DNA from: Rheinheimera sp. UJ63
GTDB lineage: Bacteria; Pseudomonadota; Gammaproteobacteria; Enterobacterales; Alteromonadaceae
Direction: 5' to 3'
DNA: 64,000 bases
Assembly: GCF_021568285.1 (NCBI RefSeq)
Contig: NZ_JAKGTQ010000002.1
Location: 620,001-684,000 of the forward strand
Part shown: piece after piece, positions 37,856 through 48,141 of the stretch
Numbering within the stretch: the first letter of the stretch is position 1
How the letters are laid out: each line of letters opens with the position of its first letter
Position numbers and translations under genes: made by a program
The notes under the pieces: generated by a model
What the model was told of the DNA's origin: nothing
The model's input: only the letters and a program-made list of their open reading frames with translations
Databases searched by the model: none

Positions 37856-40800
37856 ATGCCCCTCACCCCCGGCTTTATTGCTGCCCATAGCCATCGCTTA
37901 GAAGCCTTAACTGATCTTGTGGTGCAGTTAGTGGCGCAATATCCGATAGCCCCTTTAGAAGAAGAAGTGGTATTGGTGCAATCTAATGGTATTGCCCAGT
38001 GGTTAAAACAAGCGCTGGCCAGCCATACCGGTATTGCCACTATGCTGGAGGTGACTTTGCCTGCGCGTTTAGTGTGGCGTGCTTATCGGGCCGTGCTTGG
38101 CCAAGCGATCCCCAGGCAATCACCGTTTGATAAAAGCCGTTTACGCTGGCGCTTATTGCGTTTACTACCTGCGTTGATGCAGCAACATGCCGAGTTTGCA
38201 GCGCTGCAAAGTTATGTGGCAGAAGATGCCGATCAACGTAAGCTATTTCAGTTAAGTGACAAGCTTGCTGATTTGTTCGATCAGTATCAAGTGTATCGAG
38301 CCGATTGGCTGGACGCTTGGGCTAACGGTCAGGCAACAATTTTGCATCGTGGTAAAGCCGAGCCTTTAGCCGCCGATCAGCAATGGCAAGCTCTGTTGTG
38401 GCAAGCCTTGGTGCAAGATATCGGTGCCGAGCAAATTTGTAGTAACCGCGCCACCTTGCATCAGCGCTTTTTGACAGAAGCCGCCAACCTCACCGCCACG
38501 GGTCGCAAACCGGCCGCCTTACCGCCGCGCATTGTGGTGTTTGGTATTTCCTCCTTACCGCGGCAAACCTTAGAAGTGCTACACGCCCTTAAAGGGCTGT
38601 GTCAGGTGGTGCTATGCGTTCATAACCCGTGTAAATACCACTGGGCCGATATTGTGGATGGTCGTGAGCTGTTAAATCAGGCAGCGAAGCCTCGCTTTAA
38701 AGAAAAACAGCCCTTAACAGCTGTGGCGCAAGCCGAGTTACATCAATTTGCTCAACCCTTGCTGGCGTCTTGGGGCAAACAGGGGCGTGATTATATTCGT
38801 TTACTGGATGAGTTTGATGAAACGCGGGCTAAGGCTGAGCGTTTTGCCGATCTGCATTTTGATTTATTTGATGAAGATGAAAACGACACGCTATTAGCAC
38901 AATTACAAAGTGATATTTTGAATTTACGGCCTTTAGCAGAAAGTCAGCAAGGGCGGCAGCGCCAAGCAGCGGATCAGTCATTACTTTTTCAATCTTGTCA
39001 TAGCCCACAGCGCGAAGTGGAAGTACTGCATGATCAATTACTTGCCGCCTTTGCCGCCGACCCAAGCTTGCAACCGCGCGATATTATGGTGATGGTACCG
39101 GATATCAACCATTATGCGCCCTATATTGATGCCGTGTTCGGTCAACTGGCGCGCGAGGATAAACGTTTTATTCCTTATACCATTGCCGATCAAGGGTTAC
39201 GGCAGCGTAACCCGATGTTGCAAGCCCTTGAATTGGTGCTCAGTGCGCCACAACAGCGTTTTACCCAAAGCGACGTGTTCGACTTACTTTATGTGCCAGC
39301 AATTCAACAGCGTTTTGCGATCAACCAAGCGCAGGTAGTGCAACTGCAGCAATGGAGCCAAGCAGCCGGTGCTCGCTGGGGCTTAGATGCGAAGCAGCGC
39401 CAAGCCTTGGGTTTAGACTATTCCTTTAATGCCAACAGTTGGCAATTTGCGTTAGATCGTATGTTGTATGGCTATGCCGCTGGCAGCCAAGTTGAGCAAC
39501 CGTGGCAGCAGATTGAACCCTATGCTGAAGTCGCCGGTATTGCTGCGCAAGCGGTGGGGGCACTTGCCAATGTACTGCAGCTATTACAGCATTATTGGCA
39601 AGCCTTGGCACAAAGCCAAACACCGGCACAGTGGCATCAATTATTACAAAACTTGCTGGATGAACTGTTTTTAGCCAAGTCAGATGAGGAGTATTTACTG
39701 CTTGGTCGGTTACGCGATACCCTTGATGAGTGGTTAAGCAGTACTGATGAAGCCGAGTTTCACGGCGAGCTGCGTTATAACATCGTGTTGGATGTTTGGT
39801 TAAGTGCGGTGGATGAGCCTAATTTACAACAGCGCTTTATGGCCGGCAGTGTCAACTTTGCTACCTTAATGCCGATGCGGGCTATTCCGTTTAAACGTAT
39901 TTGTTTGCTGGGAATGAATGATCAAGATTACCCACGAACCAGCAGTAAAACCGATTTTGATTTAATGAGTTACTACACGCGGCCCGGTGACCGCTCGCGT
40001 CGTGAAGATGACCGCTATTTATTTTTAGAGGCCATGCTTTCGGCGCGTGAGCAATTTTATATCAGCTGGGTTGGGCAAAGTGCGCAAGATAATAGCCATT
40101 TGCCGCCATCGGTATTAGTGGGGCAATTACAAGATCACCTGAATGCGGTATGGGGTGCAGACTGCGCTGCGGCTTTAACGCTTAACCATCGCTTACAACC
40201 TTTTGCCAGTAGTTATTTTCAAGCTGAGGCGGATGCCCGCTATTTTAGTTATGCCAAAGAGTGGTTGCCGTTACATCAGGCTAATACAACTGCGGCTGCA
40301 GCTACGCTGACACCTTTACCGGCGTATCAAGCTGAAGCGGCGTTTAGTTTAGCTGACTTACGCATATTACTGCGTGAACCGGCACAAATGTTAGCCCGCA
40401 GACGGCTTGGGGTTTATCTTGAGCGTGTTGAGCAAGCCGCCACCGATGTTGAGCAATTTACGGCCGATAATTTAGTGGCCTGGCAACAACGCGATCTGTT
40501 GTTACAGCAACTATTGCAAGCCGAAACCAACAGCATGAGCATCGCGCCGACACTGTTGTTGCAACAGAGTATTACTCGGCTTAGGCAGCGCGGTCATCTG
40601 CCTTATGGCCATGCGGCTGATCCGGTTTTAGCCGACAGCGAGGCGGCAGTACTGACGATATATGAACACTTTTGTAAGTTACGCGATACCAAAAAGCCGC
40701 TTAGCGCAGAGCGATTTAGCTTATCTTTCGAAGGTTACCAGTTAGAAGATGAGCTAAACAGCCTGTATCACGTTGCCGATGGGCAGTTGCTGCAAATCGA

Positions 40801-41323
40801 ATTAAACGTGAGTAAAGTGGCTAATTTTAAAGCGCGCAGTTACGAACTGGTTTGGCGTAACGTTATCGTGGCTTATTTAAAGCATCTTTTTGCCAGTGCC
40901 GCGTTACCAAATCAGTCACTTAGTACGGTTATTATTGGTGAAGGCAGCATGTTAACCCTGTCACCCATCGCAGCAGATGAGGCGACAAGTCAGCTGGCTA
41001 ATCTATTTAAACTCTTAACCGAGGCGCTGTCTCAGCCATTACCGGTTGCGTTAAGTTTAGCCGAAGCCTGGTGGAAAAAATCAGACAAAGACCAGGAATT
41101 TACTGAACAAGACTTAAGCAAATTATATCTAGGTGATGACTTTATTGCCGGTGAACAAAGCAAGTTAGGGTATTTAGCGCGTTTTTACACCGATGCCCAG
41201 AGCCTGCTTGCCGCGAACTTCGTCAGTTATTGTCAGCAATTTTACCAGCCGATGTTTGCCTTATTACAACAAGGCAGCGCCACGAAACTGGATGCGGCTC
41301 AGGATGCAGGAGATGAGGCATGA
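37856..41323 (+). CDS. recC: Exodeoxyribonuclease V subunit gamma
   Basis: A 1155-residue subunit of RecBCD (E. coli RecC has 1122) that holds the complex together, splits the DNA strands and scans for Chi with an inactive helicase fold. Recognisable blocks are VLVQSNGIAQWLKQAL, RPLAESQQGRQ, SCHSPQREVEVLHDQLL, IMVMVPDINHYAPYI and GMNDQDYPR. It is the first gene of the order recC-recB-recD; its stop overlaps the recB start by ATGA. Confidence 0.96.
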   Translation: MPLTPGFIAAHSHRLEALTDLVVQLVAQYPIAPLEEEVVLVQSNGIAQWLKQALASHTGIATMLEVTLPARLVWRAYRAVLGQAIPRQSPFDKSRLRWRLLRLLPALMQQHAEFAALQSYVAEDADQRKLFQLSDKLADLFDQYQVYRADWLDAWANGQATILHRGKAEPLAADQQWQALLWQALVQDIGAEQICSNRATLHQRFLTEAANLTATGRKPAALPPRIVVFGISSLPRQTLEVLHALKGLCQVVLCVHNPCKYHWADIVDGRELLNQAAKPRFKEKQPLTAVAQAELHQFAQPLLASWGKQGRDYIRLLDEFDETRAKAERFADLHFDLFDEDENDTLLAQLQSDILNLRPLAESQQGRQRQAADQSLLFQSCHSPQREVEVLHDQLLAAFAADPSLQPRDIMVMVPDINHYAPYIDAVFGQLAREDKRFIPYTIADQGLRQRNPMLQALELVLSAPQQRFTQSDVFDLLYVPAIQQRFAINQAQVVQLQQWSQAAGARWGLDAKQRQALGLDYSFNANSWQFALDRMLYGYAAGSQVEQPWQQIEPYAEVAGIAAQAVGALANVLQLLQHYWQALAQSQTPAQWHQLLQNLLDELFLAKSDEEYLLLGRLRDTLDEWLSSTDEAEFHGELRYNIVLDVWLSAVDEPNLQQRFMAGSVNFATLMPMRAIPFKRICLLGMNDQDYPRTSSKTDFDLMSYYTRPGDRSRREDDRYLFLEAMLSAREQFYISWVGQSAQDNSHLPPSVLVGQLQDHLNAVWGADCAAALTLNHRLQPFASSYFQAEADARYFSYAKEWLPLHQANTTAAAATLTPLPAYQAEAAFSLADLRILLREPAQMLARRRLGVYLERVEQAATDVEQFTADNLVAWQQRDLLLQQLLQAETNSMSIAPTLLLQQSITRLRQRGHLPYGHAADPVLADSEAAVLTIYEHFCKLRDTKKPLSAERFSLSFEGYQLEDELNSLYHVADGQLLQIELNVSKVANFKARSYELVWRNVIVAYLKHLFASAALPNQSLSTVIIGEGSMLTLSPIAADEATSQLANLFKLLTEALSQPLPVALSLAEAWWKKSDKDQEFTEQDLSKLYLGDDFIAGEQSKLGYLARFYTDAQSLLAANFVSYCQQFYQPMFALLQQGSATKLDAAQDAGDEA

Positions 41324-44300
41324 GCGTCACGTTAAGCAGTCCTTTGCAATTGCCTTTAGCGGGCAGTGCTTTAATTGAAGCCAGTGCCGGTACGGGCAAA
41401 ACCTTTACCATTGCGGCCTTGTTTGTGCGCTTTATTTTGGCGCATATTCCCACAATTTTGGCACCCGCTCGTCGCGCTTTACCTTTATTACCAGCAGATA
41501 TTTTGGTGGTGACGTTTACTAAAGCGGCCACAGCTGAGCTCAAAGATCGTATTCGCCAGCGTTTAGTCGAAGCCGCGGTGTTGTTTCGAGACACTGAAAC
41601 ACCGGCTGGCGCCGATCCTTTTTTGGCGGCGCTAAAAGCCGAGTTTGCTGTTGAGCTCTGGCCACAATGTGCTTATGCGTTGCAAATGGCCAGCGAAGCG
41701 ATGGATGAAGCCAGTGTTAAAACGATCCACAGCTGGTGTCAAAATGTGCTGCGCGAGCATGCTTTTAGCAGTGGCAGTTTATTTAGCCAGCAATTAGTCA
41801 CTGATCTCAGTCAATTGAAGCTAGAAGCCGTACGTGATTATTGGCGTAACTTTTGTTACCCCTTAAATGCGCAGCAATTGCAGGCGGTGCGTGCTGTTTG
41901 TCAAAGCCCAGAAGACTTGTTAGAGCGGATTAACGGTTTATGGGAGCATGCCAAGCCAAGCCTAACGCCCCTTGATTTGGCCGAGATGATCAACGCGCAA
42001 CAGCAGCAGTATCAGCAGCAGATCTTAGCGGCGCAGCAAGATTGGCAAACGCGCTTACCACGTTATATCGATTGGGTTGATTTGGCCTGCAACAACAAAT
42101 GGCTGGATAAACCACGCACTTATAATAGTAATAAGGTACGCAAAGACTTTTCGGCATTAAATCAATGGTTAGCCACTGCCGATGAGCAGGTACTGCAAGA
42201 TTTTCCTGATTTAAAAGACGCGCTACTAAAAAACTACGGTAGCGATTTTCAGAGTAATTACACTGGCCCAGCTTTAGAGGAAGATTTTCCGGCGCAGTTA
42301 TTGGCTCTGAATAGCTTGTTTAACCAAGGCCCGGATTTAACCCTGAGTTTATTAAGCCATGCCGTCAGTTGGTGTAAAGCGCGGTTTCAACAGCAGTTAG
42401 CGCGGGATGCATTAATGGGTTTTGACGATATTATTGAACAAACGGCGCGCGCGGTCACGTCGGCGAGCGGTGCACAATTAACCGAGGTACTGCGACAGCA
42501 ATATCCGGTAGCGCTGATTGATGAATTTCAAGATACCGATCCGGCGCAGTACAGCATCTTTAATGCGGTGTATCAGTTAGCCAACGATCGGCAAGATCTT
42601 GCGGTATTTTTAATTGGCGATCCAAAACAAGCCATATACGCCTTTCGTGGCGCCGATATTTTTACCTATCTGCAAGCCCGACGCGACACGGCGGGGCGTC
42701 ATTACACCTTAGCAACGAATTTCCGTTCTAGCCAAGCATTAGTCAGTGCCACCAATGCCATCTTTATGCCAGCAGAGCAGGCCGCTGGCGAAAAAGCTTT
42801 TTTGTTTAATAGCGCGCAAGGTAATCAGGTGCCCTTTGTTGAGGTCGCGGCCAAAGGCGTTAAAGCGCAATTACTGATTGATGGCAAGGTACCAAGCCAA
42901 GCGTTAACGCTTTGGCAGTGCAGCGCCTCGATGCTAGATAGCAGTATGGATGACAGCAAACCACTGAGCATTGAACGCTATCGGCAAAGTCAGGCTGAGC
43001 ACTTTAGTGATTATATCGTGCAGCTGTTATTGCAAGCGGCAGCCGGCAAAACCGGATTTCAGCAGGGCGACGAGCCGTTAGTGCCGCTGCAAAGTAATGA
43101 TATTGCCATTTTAGTCAGTACCCACAAGGAAGGGCATTTAATGCAGCAAGCATTGCGCCAACGTGGGCTGGCCAGTGTCTATTTGTCTGATCGGCAATCG
43201 GTGTTTGATACTGAAGTGGCGCGCGATCTGCTAACGGTTTTGCATGCCTGTGCTGAGCCTGGCGATCGGCGTGCGCTGTTAGCGGCACTTTATACCGCGT
43301 TGTTGCAATTGCCGTTAACTGAGCTCGACCGCTTACAGCATGATGACCAGTATTGGGATCAGCGGGTCGGGCAATTCTACCAATTTGCCGCTACCTGGCA
43401 GCAGCAAGGTGTGCTGGCGATGATCCGCCAGTTATTACAGCAATTTGCTATTGCAGAGCGTTTATTAGCCGACAGTGCCCGCAACAGCGGTATCGCTGGC
43501 GAGCGTTACCTAACCGATCTGCTGCACTTGGCTGAAGTGTTACAACAAGCTGCAGCGAAATTGGATGGGCCCTTGGCGCTGATCCGTTTTTTACATGAAC
43601 ATATTTATCAGCGTGACAGTTTGCAGCAAGCGGCCGATGAGCAAATTGTTAGGCTAGAAAGCGATGCTGAGCTGATTCAAATTGTCACGATCCATAAATC
43701 AAAAGGCTTAGAATATCCGCTGGTGTTTTTACCTTTTATCAGCAGTTGTAGACCCATTAAAGCCGATGACAAGGTGTTTAATTTTCATGATGAACACGGT
43801 CAGTTACAGCAAGTATTGCAAGCAGACGAGTTGATGCTGGCTCGCGCCGATAAAGAGCGTTTAGGCGAAGATATCCGTAAGCTTTATGTGGCACTCACCC
43901 GTGCCAAGCATGCCTGCTGGGTGAGTTTAGCGCCAGTGGGAAGCAGTAACAATCGGGTTTGGCAAAAAACCGCCTGGGCACATTTAGCCGGCTTGGCTAA
44001 CAACGCCTTACCTGATGAGTTGCTTAAGCAAGCACAGCAGGTGTGGCAACACCCGGCGATTGCTATTACGCCTTTGCCGCAAGCTAGTAGCAACGTGTTC
44101 TATCAGGTAGCGCCAAGCTCCGAGCCCGCCGCCGCTGCGCAAGTGCGTTATACGCCAGCCGATCATCGGTTTGATTTATGGTGGGTGGCCAGTTATTCCG
44201 CGTTAAAATACGGTGCACTGCGCCAGCCGGACAGTCCGAGTGAGCATAATCTTTTGGATGAGCAAGACGATGCACGGGATGAATTGGCTTATGCCTTAGC

Positions 44301-45144
44301 GCAAGATACTGCAAGTCGTGCACCGAACCATGACACTGCCGTAAGCAAGCAAGCTATGGCGCTGAACCTACACGATTTACCCCGCGGCGCAGGGCCCGGC
44401 ACCTTTTTACATAACCTATTGCAAGATGCAGCCGATGAAGGCTTTGCTAGCGTGGCGCATGGCGCTGCTGTTCGCGCCGCTATTTTGGCTCGGCGCTGTC
44501 GTCATGGCAGTTGGCTGGCACGGCGGGAGCAGCTCGATAGCTGGCTGATGGCCTATTTGCAATCTCGTTTTACGCTCGCCGATGGCACTCAGCTGTGTTT
44601 AGCCGATCTTAAGCACTATAAGGCTGAACCCGAGTTCTGGTTTGCGGTTAATGGTATCAGTACGCTGCAGCTCGATCAGTTGGTCTGTCAGCATGTGCTG
44701 CCAGGTTATGCCCGGCCGGGTTTACAAGCGAATTATTTGAATGGCATGCTCAAAGGCTTCATCGATTTAGTGTTTGAGCATAATGGACGTTATTACGTTA
44801 TTGATTACAAGTCGAATTATTTAGGGCCAGATAACAGTGCTTACACGCCAAGTGCGATGCGCGATAAAATATTAAGTAGTCGTTACGACTTACAATATGT
44901 GTTGTACACGCTGGCATTACATAAGCTGCTAAAAGTGCGGTTAAAAGAGCAGTATTGTTATGAGCAGCATATGGGCGGCGTAGCCTATTTATTTTTGCGC
45001 GGCCAAACATCTAACGGCTGTGCCGCCTTTACCGATCTGCCACCGGCCTCGCTAATTACGGCGCTGGAGCACTATTTACACCAAGGTTCACCGCAGGGTG
45101 ACTCGGCTAAAACCGTCAGTAAGGAGTCGCAAGATGTCGAATAA
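41320..45144 (+). CDS. recB: Exodeoxyribonuclease V subunit beta
   Basis: A 1274-residue subunit carrying the 3'-5' SF1 helicase and the single nuclease of RecBCD. Helicase motifs: EASAGTGKTFTIAAL (Walker A), LIDEFQDTDPAQY, ATNFRSSQALV, TIHKSKGLEYPLVFLPF and LYVALTRAKHA. The C-terminal nuclease keeps GFIDLVFEHNGRYYVIDYKSN with the D-x-K catalytic pair. It is about 90 residues longer than the E. coli protein, mostly in linkers. It overlaps recC by 4 bases and recD by 11. Confidence 0.96.
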   Translation: MSVTLSSPLQLPLAGSALIEASAGTGKTFTIAALFVRFILAHIPTILAPARRALPLLPADILVVTFTKAATAELKDRIRQRLVEAAVLFRDTETPAGADPFLAALKAEFAVELWPQCAYALQMASEAMDEASVKTIHSWCQNVLREHAFSSGSLFSQQLVTDLSQLKLEAVRDYWRNFCYPLNAQQLQAVRAVCQSPEDLLERINGLWEHAKPSLTPLDLAEMINAQQQQYQQQILAAQQDWQTRLPRYIDWVDLACNNKWLDKPRTYNSNKVRKDFSALNQWLATADEQVLQDFPDLKDALLKNYGSDFQSNYTGPALEEDFPAQLLALNSLFNQGPDLTLSLLSHAVSWCKARFQQQLARDALMGFDDIIEQTARAVTSASGAQLTEVLRQQYPVALIDEFQDTDPAQYSIFNAVYQLANDRQDLAVFLIGDPKQAIYAFRGADIFTYLQARRDTAGRHYTLATNFRSSQALVSATNAIFMPAEQAAGEKAFLFNSAQGNQVPFVEVAAKGVKAQLLIDGKVPSQALTLWQCSASMLDSSMDDSKPLSIERYRQSQAEHFSDYIVQLLLQAAAGKTGFQQGDEPLVPLQSNDIAILVSTHKEGHLMQQALRQRGLASVYLSDRQSVFDTEVARDLLTVLHACAEPGDRRALLAALYTALLQLPLTELDRLQHDDQYWDQRVGQFYQFAATWQQQGVLAMIRQLLQQFAIAERLLADSARNSGIAGERYLTDLLHLAEVLQQAAAKLDGPLALIRFLHEHIYQRDSLQQAADEQIVRLESDAELIQIVTIHKSKGLEYPLVFLPFISSCRPIKADDKVFNFHDEHGQLQQVLQADELMLARADKERLGEDIRKLYVALTRAKHACWVSLAPVGSSNNRVWQKTAWAHLAGLANNALPDELLKQAQQVWQHPAIAITPLPQASSNVFYQVAPSSEPAAAAQVRYTPADHRFDLWWVASYSALKYGALRQPDSPSEHNLLDEQDDARDELAYALAQDTASRAPNHDTAVSKQAMALNLHDLPRGAGPGTFLHNLLQDAADEGFASVAHGAAVRAAILARRCRHGSWLARREQLDSWLMAYLQSRFTLADGTQLCLADLKHYKAEPEFWFAVNGISTLQLDQLVCQHVLPGYARPGLQANYLNGMLKGFIDLVFEHNGRYYVIDYKSNYLGPDNSAYTPSAMRDKILSSRYDLQYVLYTLALHKLLKVRLKEQYCYEQHMGGVAYLFLRGQTSNGCAAFTDLPPASLITALEHYLHQGSPQGDSAKTVSKESQDVE

Positions 45145-47326
45145 CCTGGTGAGCAATGCCGTCGAGAGCGCCTTACTTAAACAGATCAACAGCCCGCAAT
45201 TATTGCAGTTATTGGTTGATTGGCAGCGAGTCGGTTGGTTAACTGCGCTCGATTTAGCCTTTGCTCGTTTTATTCAGCAGCATACGGCGGTTGCAAGCCC
45301 AGCTGAGTGTGACACAGCTAACCGCACTGCCACGGACCTGTCTAACAATATCAGTATGCTACTTGCCGCTTTGCTTTCGCATCAAGTGGGGCGTGGTCAT
45401 GTCTGTTTATCGCTTAGGGCGTTATTAGCCGAGCCAGAGCGGTTGTTGAATATCTCTGTGGAGAGTGCCTTATCAGCGCCAACTAGCGCTTCGTTTACGC
45501 CGCTTTCAGCGGTGTCCTCTGCATTACTCGCGCCAAGCCTTGGCAACGAGCAGGATGCTTCATTTGTGACGCCTACAGCGTTATTAGCAGGCTTAACGCT
45601 TACCGAGCTGCAGCAGGCCTTAGCGCACAGTGCCGCGGTGCAAGGTTCGAGTGAACAGCAGGAAGCACATCCTTTAGTGCTGGTGGGTGAGACACTCTAT
45701 CTTTACCGTTATTGGCAATATGAGCGGCAGTTAGCGGCTGATTTACAGCGTTTAATGCAGCCGGTTGTCAAAGCATTACCGCCGGTGGCGCAGCTTAATA
45801 GCTGGTTAAGTGAATTATTTGATACCCCACAAACCACCGCTACCATTAACTGGCAGAAACTGGCCTGTGTGAACACGCTGCGCAGTCATTTTAGTGTGAT
45901 CACGGGCGGGCCTGGTACCGGAAAAACCTATACGGTGGTGCGCTTATTGGCCTTATTGCAACGGCTGCATTTGGCAGACTCAGCCGATGCTCAGGTTCGG
46001 CCGTTGGTGATTAAACTTGCAGCGCCTACCGGTAAAGCGGCGGCACGTTTAAAAGAGTCGATCCAAGCGGCCACCGAGCAATTACGGCAGTTACCGGCCA
46101 GTTGGCACAGTGCGCTTCAGCAGATTAGCGCTGACAGTTCGACTTTACATAAATTACTTGGGGTGCAAGCAGGTACACGGCAATTTCGTCACCACCGCGC
46201 CAAACCTTTAGCCTTAGATGTATTGATTATTGATGAAGCCTCTATGGTGGATATTGAATTGATGCATGCCACCTTAGCGGCTTTACCGCCCGGTGCGAAA
46301 TTAGTATTGCTGGGCGATAAGGATCAGCTGTCCTCGGTGGAAGCGGGCGCCATTTTAGGGCAGTTATGTGCTGGCGCTGAGCAGGGCGGTTATAGCCGTG
46401 AAACCTTAGCCTTCTTGCAAAGTTTTACTCAAAGTCACTTACCTGAATTTATGCATGATGCTGAAGCACCGCGGCATTTACAGCATGTGATCATGTTGCG
46501 CGTCAGTCGACGTTTTGATGATAGCAGTGGTATTGGCGCACTGGCTCGTGTTGTTAATCACGGTCGCAGTAACGAGGTAGCGGCATTATTTAAACCGGAC
46601 AGTGGTTTTACCGATCTGCATTTATTACAGCCAACACAGCCAGATCCAGAAGGTCAGCAAGCGCTGTTAGCGTCTCTGCAGCAACTTTGTCAGCAAGGTT
46701 TTGCCGGTTATTTGCAGCAAATTTCAGCTCGGCCTGCGCCTGGCGCGAGTGCTGAGCAGTTTGAGCGGTGGGCACGCTCGGTGCTCAAGGCTTATCAAGG
46801 CTTTCAACTGTTAACGCCCGTACGCGATGGCCCTTTTGGTGTCAGCGGTTTAAATGCGTTAGTGCAGCAAAGCCTTAGCTTTGTATCACGTAGCGCCTCG
46901 GCACAAGGGCGGCAAGATAGCTGGTATGAAGGGCGGCCGGTGATGATCACGGCGAATGACTACAACTTGAATTTGCGTAATGGCGATATTGGTATCGTGC
47001 TGCGATCCGCCGATACAGAGCAGAAACGGGTGGTGTTTGTGGACAGTGATAATCAGCTTCGTTGGATCTTACCCAGCCGTTTAGCCGAGGTGACGACTGT
47101 TTTTGCCATGACGGTGCATAAGTCACAAGGCTCAGAGTTTACGCATACGGTGTTAGTACTGCCGGATCGTGATAACCCGGTGTTAAGCCGTGAACTGTTA
47201 TATACCGGCTTAACCCGCGCTGCTCAGCAACTGACCTTAGTGGTGCCGTCATGGGCGGTGCTAATAGGCGCGGTGGATCGGCCAACGATCCGGGCAGGGC
47301 AATTGCATCTATCTTTTAGCCCCTAG
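45134..47326 (+). CDS. recD: Exodeoxyribonuclease V subunit alpha
   Basis: A 730-residue 5'-3' SF1B helicase. Walker A is ITGGPGTGKTYTVV (about residues 255-268), motif II LIIDEASMVD, then LLGDKDQLSSVEAG, and the final motif VHKSQGSEFTHTVLVLP with LLYTGLTRA. The N-terminal part holds a low-complexity, serine- and alanine-rich stretch (about 115-170), making it longer than E. coli RecD (608). The ATG at 45134 has AAGGAG (45121-45126) inside the end of recB, showing translational coupling. Confidence 0.95.
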   Translation: MSNNLVSNAVESALLKQINSPQLLQLLVDWQRVGWLTALDLAFARFIQQHTAVASPAECDTANRTATDLSNNISMLLAALLSHQVGRGHVCLSLRALLAEPERLLNISVESALSAPTSASFTPLSAVSSALLAPSLGNEQDASFVTPTALLAGLTLTELQQALAHSAAVQGSSEQQEAHPLVLVGETLYLYRYWQYERQLAADLQRLMQPVVKALPPVAQLNSWLSELFDTPQTTATINWQKLACVNTLRSHFSVITGGPGTGKTYTVVRLLALLQRLHLADSADAQVRPLVIKLAAPTGKAAARLKESIQAATEQLRQLPASWHSALQQISADSSTLHKLLGVQAGTRQFRHHRAKPLALDVLIIDEASMVDIELMHATLAALPPGAKLVLLGDKDQLSSVEAGAILGQLCAGAEQGGYSRETLAFLQSFTQSHLPEFMHDAEAPRHLQHVIMLRVSRRFDDSSGIGALARVVNHGRSNEVAALFKPDSGFTDLHLLQPTQPDPEGQQALLASLQQLCQQGFAGYLQQISARPAPGASAEQFERWARSVLKAYQGFQLLTPVRDGPFGVSGLNALVQQSLSFVSRSASAQGRQDSWYEGRPVMITANDYNLNLRNGDIGIVLRSADTEQKRVVFVDSDNQLRWILPSRLAEVTTVFAMTVHKSQGSEFTHTVLVLPDRDNPVLSRELLYTGLTRAAQQLTLVVPSWAVLIGAVDRPTIRAGQLHLSFSP

Positions 47327-47352
47327 CCCATGCCGTTAATATTACGGTCAAT

Positions 47353-47395
47353 CTCCCCCTGATAACGCGGCATAAGCTGCGCTATTCAGGGGGGA
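47353..47395 (+). terminator. Imperfect hairpin after recD
   Basis: CCCCCTGA (47355-47362) pairs with TCAGGGGG (from 47386), and an inner GCGGC / GCTGC pair closes an ATAA loop. It lies just after the recD stop but has no T-run, so it is only a possible terminator. Confidence 0.4.
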
Positions 47396-47460
47396 ATGGT
47401 ACTTGCCATCCTCGCGATATTTATGCATCATAAGTTATTGAATGCTATGGATTGGCTCTT

Positions 47461-48141
47461 ATGTTGACTTTAACGGATTTATCCTACGCTAAACTAAAAA
47501 CCTATCAGCGATTACATCGTGATCATTTCCCTGAAAATTTAGCGTTGCGGGTGCATCGGGCGCTGAGTTGGCTAGCCCGCGCCGAAGCCGCCAGAGCGGC
47601 GCAAGATAGCGACAGTGCCTTTATCTTTTATTGGATCAGCTTTAATGCCGCCTATGCCAATGATTTTGGTCAAGCCGACCGGTTACCGGAGCAAGAACAC
47701 TTTCAGCAGTTTTTAGCTAAGATCTGCGCTTATGATACCGGTGAACACTTGTATGAGCTGATTTGGCAGCAATTTTCATCCAGTATTCGGCTGTTAATCA
47801 GTAATCATTTTGTCTATGCACCGTATTGGGAGTTTCAGCGCGGTCGTATCAGTGAGGCTGAGTGGTTAAAACGTTTTGCGCAGTCTAAAGAGCAAACCCA
47901 CAACGCCTTAGCCAACAAGAATGTGCCGCTGGCGCTATCGCATATTTTTAATCGTTTATACACCTTACGTAATCAACTTATGCATGGCGGCTCGACGTGG
48001 AATAGCCAGATAAATCGTCAACAAGTGAACGATGCCAGTAATTTACAGAGTAAACTGGTACCGCTGATTATTGGTTTGATGATGAATGCGCCCGATCAAT
48101 TATGGGGTGAGGCGATTTACCCGGTGATTACCCCGTCTTAG
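47461..48141 (+). CDS. HEPN-type protein with RNxxxH motif
   Basis: A 226-residue, mostly helical soluble protein. Near its C-terminus it carries R170-N-Q-L-M-H175 followed by GG, the RNxxxH motif typical of HEPN (Apea-like) domains, some of which are RNases. The N-terminal half (RVHRALSWLARAEAA and FYWISFNAAYAND) matches HEPN-like hypothetical proteins seen in many bacteria. No nucleotidyltransferase (MNT) partner is next to it. It converges with umuC, overlapping it by 4 bases at the stop codons. Whether it cuts RNA is not known. Confidence 0.7.
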   Translation: MLTLTDLSYAKLKTYQRLHRDHFPENLALRVHRALSWLARAEAARAAQDSDSAFIFYWISFNAAYANDFGQADRLPEQEHFQQFLAKICAYDTGEHLYELIWQQFSSSIRLLISNHFVYAPYWEFQRGRISEAEWLKRFAQSKEQTHNALANKNVPLALSHIFNRLYTLRNQLMHGGSTWNSQINRQQVNDASNLQSKLVPLIIGLMMNAPDQLWGEAIYPVITPS

